Below are positions 9,301-18,390 of a stretch of DNA of 64,000 bases, in pieces. The position numbers and the translations under genes were made by a program. Origin of the DNA: Segatella copri DSM 18205 (GTDB lineage: Bacteria; Bacteroidota; Bacteroidia; Bacteroidales; Bacteroidaceae); assembly GCF_025151535.1 (NCBI RefSeq), contig NZ_CP102288.1:1121501-1185500 (forward strand), written 5' to 3'. A model generated the notes under the pieces. It saw only the letters and a program-made list of their open reading frames with translations. It did not search any database and was not told the origin of the DNA. Within the stretch, counting starts at the first letter, position 1. Each line of letters begins with the position of its first letter.

Positions 9301-10215
9301 ACGATCTGGTGTGCGCCCACAAATTCCACCGGCATAAAGAGCCTTAACATTATGATTGCCATGATATTCAATCTCACCAACTGACGAACAGTCATCCATA
9401 TTTATTTCGTTAAATTCACTAATTACATTACCAATAATTCCACCAAGAGTTCTAACATCAGCGACATCATTTACACATAATCTGATATTCCCACTGAATT
9501 TACAATTAGAAAGATGCGATATAATATATGAATAAGCCCCTCCTGGAATACATCCTATTAAACCTCCAATGTACGCCGCATTTTTCGTTTCAACATTTAT
9601 GAAAGACTTGGAAACTGTACAATTGAGAAATGTAGATTCGGAAGAATAACCACAAAGGATTCCGAAAGATATACCTTTTCCGTCCCCTTCTTTACGTTCA
9701 ATATAGCAATCCTCCATATTGATGTTTTTGATGAGTGCCTCGTCAATAGCTCCGAACAAACCGTTATACCTTTTTTTGCTGTCAGAACATATACAAACCA
9801 TTCCTCTTATCGTATGCCCGCATCCGTCGAATCTGCCCATGAAGTCATCATTGTATATTACTCCATCTTCACCGATAGGTTTCCAAAGATTATACGCACT
9901 CAGAGATTTCTTCAGGCTTTTGCCGTCATCGGCGATGACGTCATCGTTGAGCGTGATGTCGTTGGTAAGTACGAAATACTTGTCCTTGTAATACGTGTTT
10001 GCGTCCGTCACCATATAGGCGAGGTTGGCAAGATGCTGGGCGGTCTCAATCCTGTAGGGATCATACGAGGAACCGTCGCCGCCGCCAAAAGGCGTTTCCG
10101 GCTTCGTTGTAGGATAACTCCACGTGTCAGCCGCAAGACATACACTCTGCCCTCCCGCCACAAACAGCAGGACGAGGCTCATAATGATTAGATGTAACTT
10201 TGTCTTCATACTCAA
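6352..10215 (-). CDS. Large secreted surface protein with GLUG-like beta-helix repeats
   Basis: 1287 residues with an N-terminal signal peptide (hydrophobic MSLVLLFVAGG core, cleavage after about residue 29). Residues about 40-860 hold many repeats of the GLUG type (RFDGCGHTIRGM, NGLFGAIDEALIKNI, YIGGLIGC, YVGGLASR, AGGICGR, GHLDGCGHAIIGL), which usually fold as a right-handed beta-helix and are found in cell-surface adhesins. Residues about 870-1240 contain two copies of a domain common in Prevotella surface proteins (DKGYHMICLPG and DDWNTICLPYSL ... AGTPYLIKP). The last 25 residues, AVYDLLGRKRDAQTKGL and onwards, look like the C-terminal sorting-type tail of this genus. Its own promoter carries the repeat operator at 10275-10310. 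Confidence 0.8.
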   Translation of the reverse strand: MSMKTKLHLIIMSLVLLFVAGGQSVCLAADTWSYPTTKPETPFGGGDGSSYDPYRIETAQHLANLAYMVTDANTYYKDKYFVLTNDITLNDDVIADDGKSLKKSLSAYNLWKPIGEDGVIYNDDFMGRFDGCGHTIRGMVCICSDSKKRYNGLFGAIDEALIKNINMEDCYIERKEGDGKGISFGILCGYSSESTFLNCTVSKSFINVETKNAAYIGGLIGCIPGGAYSYIISHLSNCKFSGNIRLCVNDVADVRTLGGIIGNVISEFNEINMDDCSSVGEIEYHGNHNVKALYAGGICGRTPDRGRFSNCFSSMDININSPLAQINACYVGGLASRAETEYEHDVNMTINNCAYLGNIRIGDAANKVKTKSLRVCGIGNNRSKVNGCAFYGKFDVHCTAEKNALVAPVANYCLFGDEYKHNVVYSVGNVIDVDADDFHIDQVCNLIFGDKKHQDYYHFETTNGKSIECKHSIAPAQYSKTLAQMKDDDFLRTLNAEAGSNMWGKLTGMSDASLNGLPMPVACGGVLSDYTGDGMSENSAYIIKTEDDIKRLMESVNNGSSFEGKFFKLGFDIHITGALDNCIGNVSERPFKGHLDGCGHAIIGLRKSLFGYMYGTVKNLALVDCDIWDGNYATALARSVGDENNKAEVSNCYVSGAISFSTPWDQLGYASTFAFQLAKGSSIHDCYFKGRFIVKEQTFSTYNVAGIAIYDGNRTVNTSAESPEGIFNCYASFDVKVEASVKETRNTYGITNGLNNESNGNYFVCSDYRVSENYNGGKKLGSESELNGKFNGKPGWLQGVYRPLLVSAKHYMAKSPDGAVAYFDAIPEANPKKNYFYNISIDDPYSDVSLWQLPNMAVYVPNEKKDYITTGYLDQSADFQYNRSADATATAGQLRYDLTQTDKGYHMICLPGVVERDDLPDGAKVMIIGKIQTVGAQEQVNVVMVDTIPAGVPCILYVPTTTVTTGTTIPLVMRSGIVSTPTVNATYSNFKGTFSKNTNVPAGACTTAKYSGNNTLPCFVRNTVTTTAQPFTAWLEGATGNNVQIVDYILLDEENKAMTVTLSEDNAKNCNIKMRRALKKDDWNTICLPYSLTSDEISPLFGSGTKVETFSGLEYNSGTNSYTMKFSAAAEITAGTPYLIKPSKDVSGNIYEIKDRTITCTSETYVPTGTSQTANNTTLTITMQGEYNKRMITPFDVTESENIYVISGDKIYHVNSDVEMKGFRCYFVAKGAFSNTKVIHSDGTSTDLRLIDAKATGDTDAVYDLLGRKRDAQTKGLVIKNGIKVLK

Positions 10216-10243
10216 TAATGTTAGTTAATTCAATATTTTGCGG

Positions 10244-10310
10244 CAAAGGTACGAAAAAGATTTGAAAGTCACTTGTCAATAAAGAAAAACTTTCGGTCAA
10301 TAAAGAAAAA
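10244..10310 (-). promoter_or_regulatory. Promoter with direct-repeat operator (copy 1 of regulon)
   Basis: On the minus strand the -7 element TACCTTTG occupies 10244-10251. Upstream of it two exact copies of GTCAATAAAGAAAAA (plus-strand reading) lie at 10275-10289 and 10296-10310, 21 bases apart. The first repeat begins exactly 24 bases beyond the edge of the -7 box, the same spacing as at the second promoter of this island (18391-18478). Confidence 0.75.
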
Positions 10311-10339
10311 AGTGACTTTTCACGTCGGAAAAGCCACTT
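10310..10339 (-). terminator. Terminator of the lipoprotein gene
   Basis: The arms 10310-10321 and 10328-10339 (AAGTGACTTTTC and its complement with one wobble) form a hairpin about 20 bases past the stop codon of the 10359-11186 gene. On the minus strand a T-rich run follows, and this run is part of the operator repeats of the next gene. Confidence 0.7.
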
Positions 10340-10358
10340 TTATTATTAATAATGATTA

Positions 10359-11186
10359 TTATTCAGCCACGAGTCGTACAGGACGGATGACACAGCCTGT
10401 CATCCTGCGGCATGTGGTGAACACGCCTGCAGAGCCATCGCCAAATCCCATACCCCATATATTATAAGGTGTACCGAGGGTTGAGCTGAGATAGTTGCCC
10501 TGAATGCCTACATAGAGGAATTCCTTCTCTATTATTCTTCCCGTAGCTGGCAGGAAGATGTAGTTATCAGGATTCGACTTGCTTGAAATCTTCATTCCCG
10601 GTTTTCCCGTCTCGTCGATGAAGGTCATTTTCATTTCTCCGTCCTTGCCCCATGTAACCGATTGGTTGTTGGCATCCAACAGGGCTTGCCATACGGCACG
10701 CGACGGAATCTGCCAGTCGCCTCCGAGCAAGTTGTGGGCTGCATCATCTTCTGCCGACAACTGCTCGTTCTCAGTCTGGTATTTCGTGTATCGTGTTCCG
10801 TCATAGTATTGCGCATTATCCAATGTATATCCATCCGTCTTGCCCGAAATCCATGCCGTGGGAGACAAAGAAGTGGCAGTGCGCTCGTATGCTGTACACC
10901 ATGGTTCAGGAGCTGCCCATGAGAAATAGTCGCCGAAGTCGCTCTCCGCTTTGGCAAGTCCCCTTGCCGTCAGGTTGGTCTTGGCAAAGATAAGCCTGTA
11001 GTTCTTACCGTCGATGTTAAACACTCCCATATCCACCTGTTGCGAAGGCTCCACCACTCCGTTCTTCTGGATAACATAAGAGCTTGTCTTGTTCTCGTCA
11101 TCATCATCGGAACATGCCGACAATGTCGTAATTGTGAGTGCACCTGCTATCGCAAGTCCCATCACTGAAAAAAATGTCTTCTTCAT
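10359..11186 (-). CDS. FISUMP-like lipoprotein
   Basis: 275 residues. A lipoprotein signal peptide ends in TLSAC (lipobox, Cys at about 25), followed by SDDDDEN, an acidic run typical of surface-exported lipoproteins in Bacteroidota. The middle (NLLGGDWQIPSRAVWQALLD) resembles the FISUMP domain (the W-R-x-P-x-x-x-E/A-W signature), and the end (GNYLSSTLG ... RMTGCVIRPVRLV) resembles the usual closing strands with RPV. The role is unknown; such proteins sit on the outer surface. It is the last gene of a four-gene operon (gap of 47 bases to the LRR gene upstream) and is followed by a terminator. Confidence 0.75.
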   Translation of the reverse strand: MKKTFFSVMGLAIAGALTITTLSACSDDDDENKTSSYVIQKNGVVEPSQQVDMGVFNIDGKNYRLIFAKTNLTARGLAKAESDFGDYFSWAAPEPWCTAYERTATSLSPTAWISGKTDGYTLDNAQYYDGTRYTKYQTENEQLSAEDDAAHNLLGGDWQIPSRAVWQALLDANNQSVTWGKDGEMKMTFIDETGKPGMKISSKSNPDNYIFLPATGRIIEKEFLYVGIQGNYLSSTLGTPYNIWGMGFGDGSAGVFTTCRRMTGCVIRPVRLVAE

Positions 11187-11233
11187 TTAAAAATTCTAAT
11201 TACTATTATTACTTTGGGGTTATTATTTAAACT

Positions 11234-13900
11234 CTATTTATTCACTCTCACCTTTCCACCTTTTATATATATACCCTTCTCGGCCTTCTTCTCCATGCCG
11301 CGAAGATCGTAGATACGCACTCCATCCTTGGTGTCAACAATGATGGAATTCATTCCCGTAGGTGTGGCGATATGCTTGAACTCCTTCCACACCTCGGCAT
11401 TGCGATAGGCAGCCTCCGAACCTTCGGGCACGATGAGGATAGCCTGCTCGGTGACAGGCGACTGGAATGCCTCAGCCTCGGCTGTCGGAGGCTCTGTGGC
11501 AAGCACTTCCACTACGCGGATGTTGTCGCAACCGGCGAATGCCTTTGCACCTACGAAATTGCAGGTGGCAGGGAGGTGCACCTCTTCAAGATGGGGATTG
11601 TTGGCAAATGCCTCCCATATGATGAGGTTGAGAGCCGTTTGCGATAGGTCAACACGCTTGAGTGAGGAGCCCGAGAAAGCCTGATTGCCAATACATTCCA
11701 AGGTAGCTGGGAATGACAGTTCTTCGAGTGCGCTGCAGTTTTCAAACGAGTTACACTCTATCAATCGAAGATTTGAGGGCAGTTTCACGCTCGTCAAATT
11801 GGGACAGTCACAGAACAGACCTGTTGATAGTTCCGGCATACTGTCAGGTAAAACGACGTGTTCCAAACCATCTAATCCAGAGAGCGCAAAGGGACTAATA
11901 TCTACCTTATCAGGAAAGACGAGTTCCTTCAGGTTTGAACATCCGCAGAAAACTTCTGCCCCAAACGTCTCCAGGTGTTCGGGCAAGGTGACTTGTGCTA
12001 TGTTGGTGTATGCTAATGCTTGCGAATCAAGATATTTGAGCGTAGAAGGCAAGTGCAAATTCGTCAGATTGTTGCCTATAAAAGCACCTACACCGATATA
12101 TTCCACACCTTCGGGAATGACAATATCCTTCATGCCACAGTTGTAGAACGCGTTTGGACCTATAAACTTCACACTGCCCGGAATAACAATACCGTTGGGC
12201 AATTTACTTTCACGGAAGGTCTCGCCGTTAATATCCTCTATGCCATCGGGCAGGACAAACTTCTCAAACGCACGTTTGTTGTTGGCAAAAGTAAGAGAAG
12301 AGATGGTGTGAACACCGGAGGGGAGCACTATCTCAGAAGGGAGATTAGTTCTACAGAATGCCCAGCCTTCTATCTCCTCCAAGTCATCAGGCCAGTTGAT
12401 CTCAGACAAATTTTCGCAACTGTAGAAAGCATTGAAAGGAATGACCTTCAGATGCGGAGGCAGCACCACCTTCTCCAACTGTTCGCTATATCTAAAGGTA
12501 TAGGAGCCCAGTTCTTCTACAGTAGAGGGAAGAATAGCCTGCTTCAATGCCGAATACCTGAAGTTGCCCTCGCCAATGCGTCTCAAACCTTCAGGAAAAT
12601 CCAAGCGGTTAATCACCCTATACCGTCCAATGGCATAGTCTGCAATCTCCGTTGTACCGATTGGCAGAGTGAAAGTACTGTCAACGATCGTTGAGGTATG
12701 TACATAGAGCAAAGACAGACCGTCACTATTCTTACAAACGAGCATACTGTCGGGAGTGAGCTGGAGCGTAGGATGTCTCTCGGCAATAATAATGTTCTTC
12801 AGGCTGTCACAATGTTCCATGGGATTGCCCCCAAACTCGGTGAGGCTCTTGGGGAACGAGATGGTCTTGAGATGCGCGTTCTCACCGAATGCATTGCAAC
12901 CAAGTTTCACCACACCGTCAGGAATGATGACCTCTTCAATTGGACAGTATTTGAATGCGTTGTCTCCTATCTCCTTTATGCCCTCATGCAGCAGGTCAAG
13001 AGAGGTGAAGGGGCAGTTGTAAAAAGCATAGGCGGGAATGGAAGTGACACCCTTAGGAAGCGTCACATGAGTCAACAGAGTGTTAGAGTAAAATGCCCGC
13101 TCACCAATCTCCTTCAATGTCTCAGGCAACACTATTTCTTTCAGTTTGGTCGAGCTGAAACATCCAGAACCTATCTTCTCAACGTTGGCAGGAAGGTGGA
13201 CCTCCTCCAAATTAGAGCAATAAAGGAACAGACTATCGGGCACTTCCTTCAGGTGGTCCGGCAGGGTGAATTTCGTCAGAGGACTATTCTTACTCGTAAT
13301 AAAACTGAAGATACCCGCCCCCAGGGTCTCTATTCCATCAGGAAAGGAAGAAACAGAAATGGAATAACATCCTCTGAAAGCACATCTGCCGATGTGCTTC
13401 AACGTCGATGGGAACTCCGAGAGTTCAAGATATTTACAACTATAAAAGGCCCAATCGCCTATTGACACAAGCCCTTCTGGAAGGTTGATGCGTTGCAACG
13501 TACTATTCCAGAACGCATTGTCACCTATCGACTCAAGCCCTTCTGGAAGGTTGATGCGCTGCAATTTACTATTCCTGAACGCATTGATGCCTATCGACTT
13601 GATGGTCTTTGGCAACACCACTTCTTCCAAACCATTGGAGTAATAACACCCATCGCGATAGATGAAATTGTTGCCAATGGCTGTCACGGTATAGGTGTTG
13701 CCATCCTTGGTCTCGATGGTTTCGGGGATGATGAGTGTCCCCTTTGATTCGGTGTAATACGTTCCGCTCACCTCAGCCGTCATTGTCTCGTCGTCGCAGA
13801 GGAAGGCAAGTGTTGGTGAGTAGTGGTAGAACTTCTTCGCATCGGCATTGGCGGTGCCTAACGCCACCAATGCCATAAAAATCAAACCTGCTTTGTTCAT
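11234..13900 (-). CDS. BspA-like leucine-rich repeat surface protein
   Basis: 888 residues with a short signal peptide (about 1-20, GLIFMALVALGTANA). About 25 LRR_5/BspA-type repeats follow, each with the form L-P-x-x-L/V-x-x-I-G-x-x-A-F-x-x-C (for example LPEGLESIGDNAFWNSTLQR and IPDGVVKLGCNAF). The two adjacent repeats near residues 113-160 are nearly identical, a recent duplication. Before the end there is the usual VLATEPPTAEAEAF and IVPEGSEAAYRNAEVW module, then the tail IYDLRGMEKKAEKGIYIKGG. BspA-like proteins mediate adhesion to host or other bacteria. It is six bases downstream of the Omp28-like gene. Confidence 0.85.
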   Translation of the reverse strand: MNKAGLIFMALVALGTANADAKKFYHYSPTLAFLCDDETMTAEVSGTYYTESKGTLIIPETIETKDGNTYTVTAIGNNFIYRDGCYYSNGLEEVVLPKTIKSIGINAFRNSKLQRINLPEGLESIGDNAFWNSTLQRINLPEGLVSIGDWAFYSCKYLELSEFPSTLKHIGRCAFRGCYSISVSSFPDGIETLGAGIFSFITSKNSPLTKFTLPDHLKEVPDSLFLYCSNLEEVHLPANVEKIGSGCFSSTKLKEIVLPETLKEIGERAFYSNTLLTHVTLPKGVTSIPAYAFYNCPFTSLDLLHEGIKEIGDNAFKYCPIEEVIIPDGVVKLGCNAFGENAHLKTISFPKSLTEFGGNPMEHCDSLKNIIIAERHPTLQLTPDSMLVCKNSDGLSLLYVHTSTIVDSTFTLPIGTTEIADYAIGRYRVINRLDFPEGLRRIGEGNFRYSALKQAILPSTVEELGSYTFRYSEQLEKVVLPPHLKVIPFNAFYSCENLSEINWPDDLEEIEGWAFCRTNLPSEIVLPSGVHTISSLTFANNKRAFEKFVLPDGIEDINGETFRESKLPNGIVIPGSVKFIGPNAFYNCGMKDIVIPEGVEYIGVGAFIGNNLTNLHLPSTLKYLDSQALAYTNIAQVTLPEHLETFGAEVFCGCSNLKELVFPDKVDISPFALSGLDGLEHVVLPDSMPELSTGLFCDCPNLTSVKLPSNLRLIECNSFENCSALEELSFPATLECIGNQAFSGSSLKRVDLSQTALNLIIWEAFANNPHLEEVHLPATCNFVGAKAFAGCDNIRVVEVLATEPPTAEAEAFQSPVTEQAILIVPEGSEAAYRNAEVWKEFKHIATPTGMNSIIVDTKDGVRIYDLRGMEKKAEKGIYIKGGKVRVNK

Positions 13901-13905
13901 AATCC

Positions 13906-15789
13906 CTAATTCTTGACTCTCAATTTTCCTCCTTGTATATATATGCCCTTCTTCGCTTCTTTCATTTTTATTCCTCTAAGGTCATAGATATAATCGGGAG
14001 TAATTGCTTTTGTCGAATCCTTGATGTTGTCTATAGATGTGGTATTGCCGAGCGAGACTTCAGCGGCATTCACCACGGTGCCTCCCGGGTTGACAAGCAT
14101 TGCCACAAGGTGAAGGTTGTTTTTGTCGCGGATGTTTATTTCCGACAGGTCGAGCGTGGCGCTGTAGGTCTGTGGAACATCCTTGATGATTGGAGCCGTT
14201 ATGCTGCCATCGATGCCGGACAATGCACCCCAACATGCCCTCACCTGGTTTTCAACATTATAATTGGTCAATATAAAATAGGCATTGACAAACTCGTCGA
14301 ACTCCTCGGGCAGTTCTACCTTGCTCCCGTAAAAGCCGTTCACGATGGCTTCGTTCACCCAGTTCGGATCGTCCATTCCCACCGTAAGCAGAGGACTTTC
14401 CTTCAGGTAAAGTTCAAGATGGTAGGGAGCATCCTCACGGTCGTAGAGGAAGGTAGTGGCTACGTTCACATCAATCGCCGAACATTCGCTGTCATGCCAT
14501 CTTGCGTCAATTCCCACTGTGGCTTCAGATACGAGGGCATTGATAAAGTCAAATGCCTCATTGGTGGAATACACCATCTCCGACTGGTCGTCGTACAGGT
14601 GATATCCTCTATATGGGTCGATGGCTGGCAAGGCGCGGTCGAAGCAGAAGTTGCCGAGATTGTTGTAGTAATACTTTCTCACCACATCCTGATAGTCGTC
14701 ACACTTGAAGTAGTCTCCGCTGTTGGCTCCCAAGATGATTGCCTTGTCCCCATAGAGTTCCTTCAGTTTGCGCTCGCCGACGATGTTCAGCGGCATCATG
14801 CCCTTTGAGGCGTTTCGGAAACTCTCTACAATAGTGTATCTTGGTGCAGACTCTGGCACGGTGACGAGCATCAGCTTCATGTTCTTTGCGTCTGAAGTGT
14901 TGTCCACCCCATCCACCTTAGTAATCTCAACGTTCATGGCATGACATCCGTCGGTGTCGGGAGCGTCAATCGTACCCACAATGGAGCTCAGTCCAAATGC
15001 CTTGAAAGGATACTGGAACGTATAGGTATATTCCTTAGTCTCGCCGCCGTCGATGTTTATAGTGTATGTGAGTGACTTTATCTCCTTCGCGCTGAGGTTT
15101 TTCACAGGCAGGATATACTCGAAATTCTTCTCTCCTGTTTTCTTCACATACTCCGTCTTTTCATACAGGGCCACACTGTTTTCCTCCACAGTCCTCTCCT
15201 TGATGTGGGCAGTAACGGCAGCTGCGCCGAAGGTTTTGCCCACTGGTGTCCAGAACAGCTCGCCATCATCACTCTTGCATGTGATGCACATAGTCTCATC
15301 AGATGAGACAGTGCCGCCTTCAGGGTCAGTTGTCCATGTGAAAATGTCAGGAGCATTCTCTTCCGTTGGCTTTGAGCTGTAGCCAATATATGCCCCTCCA
15401 AACGGAACGGTATAGTCCTCTGGCAACTTGACGCTCACGCGCCATCTACCCTTTGCGTCAGGCTCAGTAGGCAGTTCGCTCGGCGTGAGCACCATATCAA
15501 AGTTGTCGAGGCTTTGGCTCAGCTTGCTTGTCACGAAAAGGCGGATGTCTGTCAGACGCGATATTTCAGTGGCATAAAATGCCAACTCGTCAATCACACA
15601 TCCCTCCATCTCCTGCGGCATCGTTGCCACTGCATAGTTGTTTACAATAAAATTTGATTCTGACGACCAAACGTAGCTATCCGGCTGGTCGTTCCACCAG
15701 TAGTCTTCCTTGACCACCTGCTTTTGTGCCATTGCTGCCACTGCCATAGTAAGCATAACGGCAATTAATGAAATACTCTTCTTTATCAT
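13906..15789 (-). CDS. Omp28-like secreted protein without its redox motif
   Basis: 627 residues with a signal peptide (about 1-21, ending AAMAQ). The N-terminal 300 residues are beta-rich with a strand-rich module (YWWNDQPDSYVWSSESNFIV). From about residue 310 the pattern YTIVESFRNASKGMMPLNIV, then LKELYGDKAIILGANSGD, lines up with the thioredoxin-like Omp28 domain, in which a conserved T-x-x-x-C-x-x-C segment normally stands. Here that segment is FRNASKGMMP, with no cysteine, so it cannot do thiol chemistry. The C-terminus IYDLRGIKMKEAKKGIYIQG is the same tail as in the neighbouring LRR protein. It is 14 bases after the upstream LRR gene. Confidence 0.65.
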   Translation of the reverse strand: MIKKSISLIAVMLTMAVAAMAQKQVVKEDYWWNDQPDSYVWSSESNFIVNNYAVATMPQEMEGCVIDELAFYATEISRLTDIRLFVTSKLSQSLDNFDMVLTPSELPTEPDAKGRWRVSVKLPEDYTVPFGGAYIGYSSKPTEENAPDIFTWTTDPEGGTVSSDETMCITCKSDDGELFWTPVGKTFGAAAVTAHIKERTVEENSVALYEKTEYVKKTGEKNFEYILPVKNLSAKEIKSLTYTINIDGGETKEYTYTFQYPFKAFGLSSIVGTIDAPDTDGCHAMNVEITKVDGVDNTSDAKNMKLMLVTVPESAPRYTIVESFRNASKGMMPLNIVGERKLKELYGDKAIILGANSGDYFKCDDYQDVVRKYYYNNLGNFCFDRALPAIDPYRGYHLYDDQSEMVYSTNEAFDFINALVSEATVGIDARWHDSECSAIDVNVATTFLYDREDAPYHLELYLKESPLLTVGMDDPNWVNEAIVNGFYGSKVELPEEFDEFVNAYFILTNYNVENQVRACWGALSGIDGSITAPIIKDVPQTYSATLDLSEINIRDKNNLHLVAMLVNPGGTVVNAAEVSLGNTTSIDNIKDSTKAITPDYIYDLRGIKMKEAKKGIYIQGGKLRVKN

Positions 15790-15803
15790 AATTCTTGATT
15801 ACT

Positions 15804-18362
15804 TTAATTCTTCATTACTTTCCTCGCCTTTCCATTGCTTCTCACAATGTTCAGGCCGTGGTGCAAGATGTCGCGACGCTTGCCGTCAATGCCGTAAATC
15901 TGCTCGGCGGGAGCGTTGGAGTCGGTCTTCACGCTGCTGATACCTGTTGTCGTGTACTCTGTAATGTTCTTGAAGCGTCCCCAATATGTGTCAAGCTCGT
16001 AGGCATTTTTCGTTCCAGCTGGCACATAGAGTGTGGCTTTCTCAAATATATCAGATTCGAAAGGCTCTGTGGTTGGAGATACCACATTCTCTGAGCGCAG
16101 GTAGATCGACTTTATATCAAAGCAAACAAAGAACGTCTCTTCGCCCCAACTCTCCACGCCACTTCCAACGACAACTGTCTCAAGTCCTTCGCAGCAACCA
16201 AATGCAAAGTTTCCCAATGCCTTGACACCATCGGGAATAACCAATTCCTTGGTATTCAACAGGTCTGCCGAACTTCCATAAATGGTTGTCACCGTCTCTG
16301 GAATGTCATAATTATCAAGCATTGGCGGTATTTTCACCAAGCCTGTAAGGTCTTTGGTCAGAAGCATACCGTTTTTCACTGTATAGTTTTGATTTCCCTC
16401 CGCAACTGTCACTTCCCTGAGTTGCTCCATAAACCAGAATGCCTCCTCTATGGTGGTCACACTGGCAGGGATATGAATCGAGGTGAGGTTGTTGCAGCCC
16501 AATGCGGAGTCACATATTCTCTCAAGTCCCTCCGGCAAGGTCAGGCTTGCCATTCCGTACGCCCCGTACATTGCCATAGGCTCCAATGACTTGACCGTAG
16601 AGGGGACAACGACTCTGACGTTACTTCCTGCTCTTGAAGCTCCAATCAGTGCATATACCTTTGTCTTGTCAGCCGACATCAGCAATTGGTCGGAGAATAC
16701 GAAATTCTTGTTGCCCTCTGCAATCACTATGTTTTCCAAATCTTCGCAGAAAACAAGTGAGCCGCCCTCAATAGTCTCCACGGAGGCCGGAATAGTCAGT
16801 GTATTGAGTTGCTCAACGAAAGTGAACGCCCCGTCGCGGATTGCCTTAAGTGTTGAAGGCAGGGAAACGCTGGCCAACTTGCAGGAGCATAAAGACCACC
16901 CGCCTATCTCGGTCACGACGTAGTCAACACCATCGACGGTGATTGCCTCTGGAATGACTATGTCGCCGGAATACTTAGGGCATAGCTCTATTGACTGGCT
17001 GCTGTCAGAGTCCCAATATCGATAACACACCACGGTGGCTGTCATGTCCTCGCGGTTTAGGTCGTAGGCTATGCCATCCACCACTACCGACTCTGCCGAT
17101 GCTTCGCCGGGATGCTGATCGATGCCTGCGAGCGAGTATTCCTTTATGTTCTTGAAGTTCTTCCAATTAGCAGCGGCAGCGTAGATATCCTTCGAGCCTT
17201 CGGGCACATAGAGTGTGACATTCTCTTCCGCATCGCCTGAATAAAAGGCATCGCCTTCCAATGTTGCGGGCTTGTTGCCCCTCACGAAGACTGACCGCAA
17301 TGCCAAGTTATTCCAAAAGGTGAAGGACTCGATAAGCTCCAGTCCACCACCAATGACGAGTGTCTTGAGCTGCTGGTTGTTAGTCACGGCAAATAATGAA
17401 ATCTCCTTCACCGATTTGGGTATGACGAGAGCCTTCAGGGCGGTGTTTTCTATGGCACCTTCACACACCTTCGTCACCGTCTCAGGTATCGCCAGACTCG
17501 TACATGCTGGCGACACCCAGTAAAGCATTGTCTTGTCGGTATCATACATTGCGCCGCCCTCGATCTTGTAGTTCCTGTTGCCCTCAGACACTATGATTTC
17601 CCTCAGGTTTTTGGACAACAAGACAAAACCTCCAGAAATATGGGTTACTGTGGAAGGGATTGTTATAGTAGTGATGCTGGTACTGGAGAAAGCCATATAA
17701 CCTATCGAATCCAGTCCCTCGGGCAGGGTAATCTCGTTCACCCCTTCGCAGAGTGAAAGCGCACACGCTCGAATAGTCTTTACAGTGGAAGGAACGGTGA
17801 CACTCACCGGTTTGTCCTTGTCGCTCTCACCAAACAGATGCAGCAACGTGGTCTTGTCGGCGGTCATCAGCATGTTCGACTCAAGAATATAGTTCTTGTT
17901 GCCCTCTTCAATAGTGAAATCGTCGAGTTTCGGACAAGAGCAAAACGGACGTTCCCCTATATCCTCCACCGATGCCGGCAAGTTTGCCTTGACAAGTTCG
18001 GGGCAGTAGTCAACTGAGCGGAATCCCATCTTCCTGATTGTCGATGGCAGTTTCAGAGAGGTAATGTCGGACATGCCGAATGCCATCTTCTCCAGTTCCG
18101 TAACCTTGTAGTCAATGCCATCAACGGTTATTGACTCAGGCACGACGACATCGCCCTTATACCCTTCGGACAGTTCGTTTCCATCCTTGTCTGTTGCATA
18201 GTGGGGAACCACTGACGCTTCCTTCGTGGTCTCGTTTAGGGAATAGCCCAAGCCATCCACCAAGACACAATTTTCAAACTCTTTGTAATCACTCTGAGAC
18301 TGTGCCTTTACTGTGCAAGTCATTAAAAGAATTACCGTAAGTAAAAAATATAAATGCTTCAT
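15804..18362 (-). CDS. BspA-like leucine-rich repeat surface protein
   Basis: 852 residues, signal peptide 1-20 (LLTVILLMTCTVKAQ). It contains two tandem halves of LRR_5 repeats (about residues 60-400 and 430-800); each half opens with a similar segment (VVPESITVDGIDYKVTELEK and IPEAITVDGVDYVVTEIGGW), so the protein arose by internal duplication. Each half also has the EGNKNYILESNMLMTADKT-type insert typical of these proteins and a TLYVPEGSKDIYAAAANWKN closing module. The tail is IYGIDGKRRDILHHGLNIV. First gene of the operon 18362-10359. Its promoter carries three repeat operators. Confidence 0.85.
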   Translation of the reverse strand: MKHLYFLLTVILLMTCTVKAQSQSDYKEFENCVLVDGLGYSLNETTKEASVVPHYATDKDGNELSEGYKGDVVVPESITVDGIDYKVTELEKMAFGMSDITSLKLPSTIRKMGFRSVDYCPELVKANLPASVEDIGERPFCSCPKLDDFTIEEGNKNYILESNMLMTADKTTLLHLFGESDKDKPVSVTVPSTVKTIRACALSLCEGVNEITLPEGLDSIGYMAFSSTSITTITIPSTVTHISGGFVLLSKNLREIIVSEGNRNYKIEGGAMYDTDKTMLYWVSPACTSLAIPETVTKVCEGAIENTALKALVIPKSVKEISLFAVTNNQQLKTLVIGGGLELIESFTFWNNLALRSVFVRGNKPATLEGDAFYSGDAEENVTLYVPEGSKDIYAAAANWKNFKNIKEYSLAGIDQHPGEASAESVVVDGIAYDLNREDMTATVVCYRYWDSDSSQSIELCPKYSGDIVIPEAITVDGVDYVVTEIGGWSLCSCKLASVSLPSTLKAIRDGAFTFVEQLNTLTIPASVETIEGGSLVFCEDLENIVIAEGNKNFVFSDQLLMSADKTKVYALIGASRAGSNVRVVVPSTVKSLEPMAMYGAYGMASLTLPEGLERICDSALGCNNLTSIHIPASVTTIEEAFWFMEQLREVTVAEGNQNYTVKNGMLLTKDLTGLVKIPPMLDNYDIPETVTTIYGSSADLLNTKELVIPDGVKALGNFAFGCCEGLETVVVGSGVESWGEETFFVCFDIKSIYLRSENVVSPTTEPFESDIFEKATLYVPAGTKNAYELDTYWGRFKNITEYTTTGISSVKTDSNAPAEQIYGIDGKRRDILHHGLNIVRSNGKARKVMKN

Positions 18363-18390
18363 AACAATAAATATTTATAAAAAAACAATG

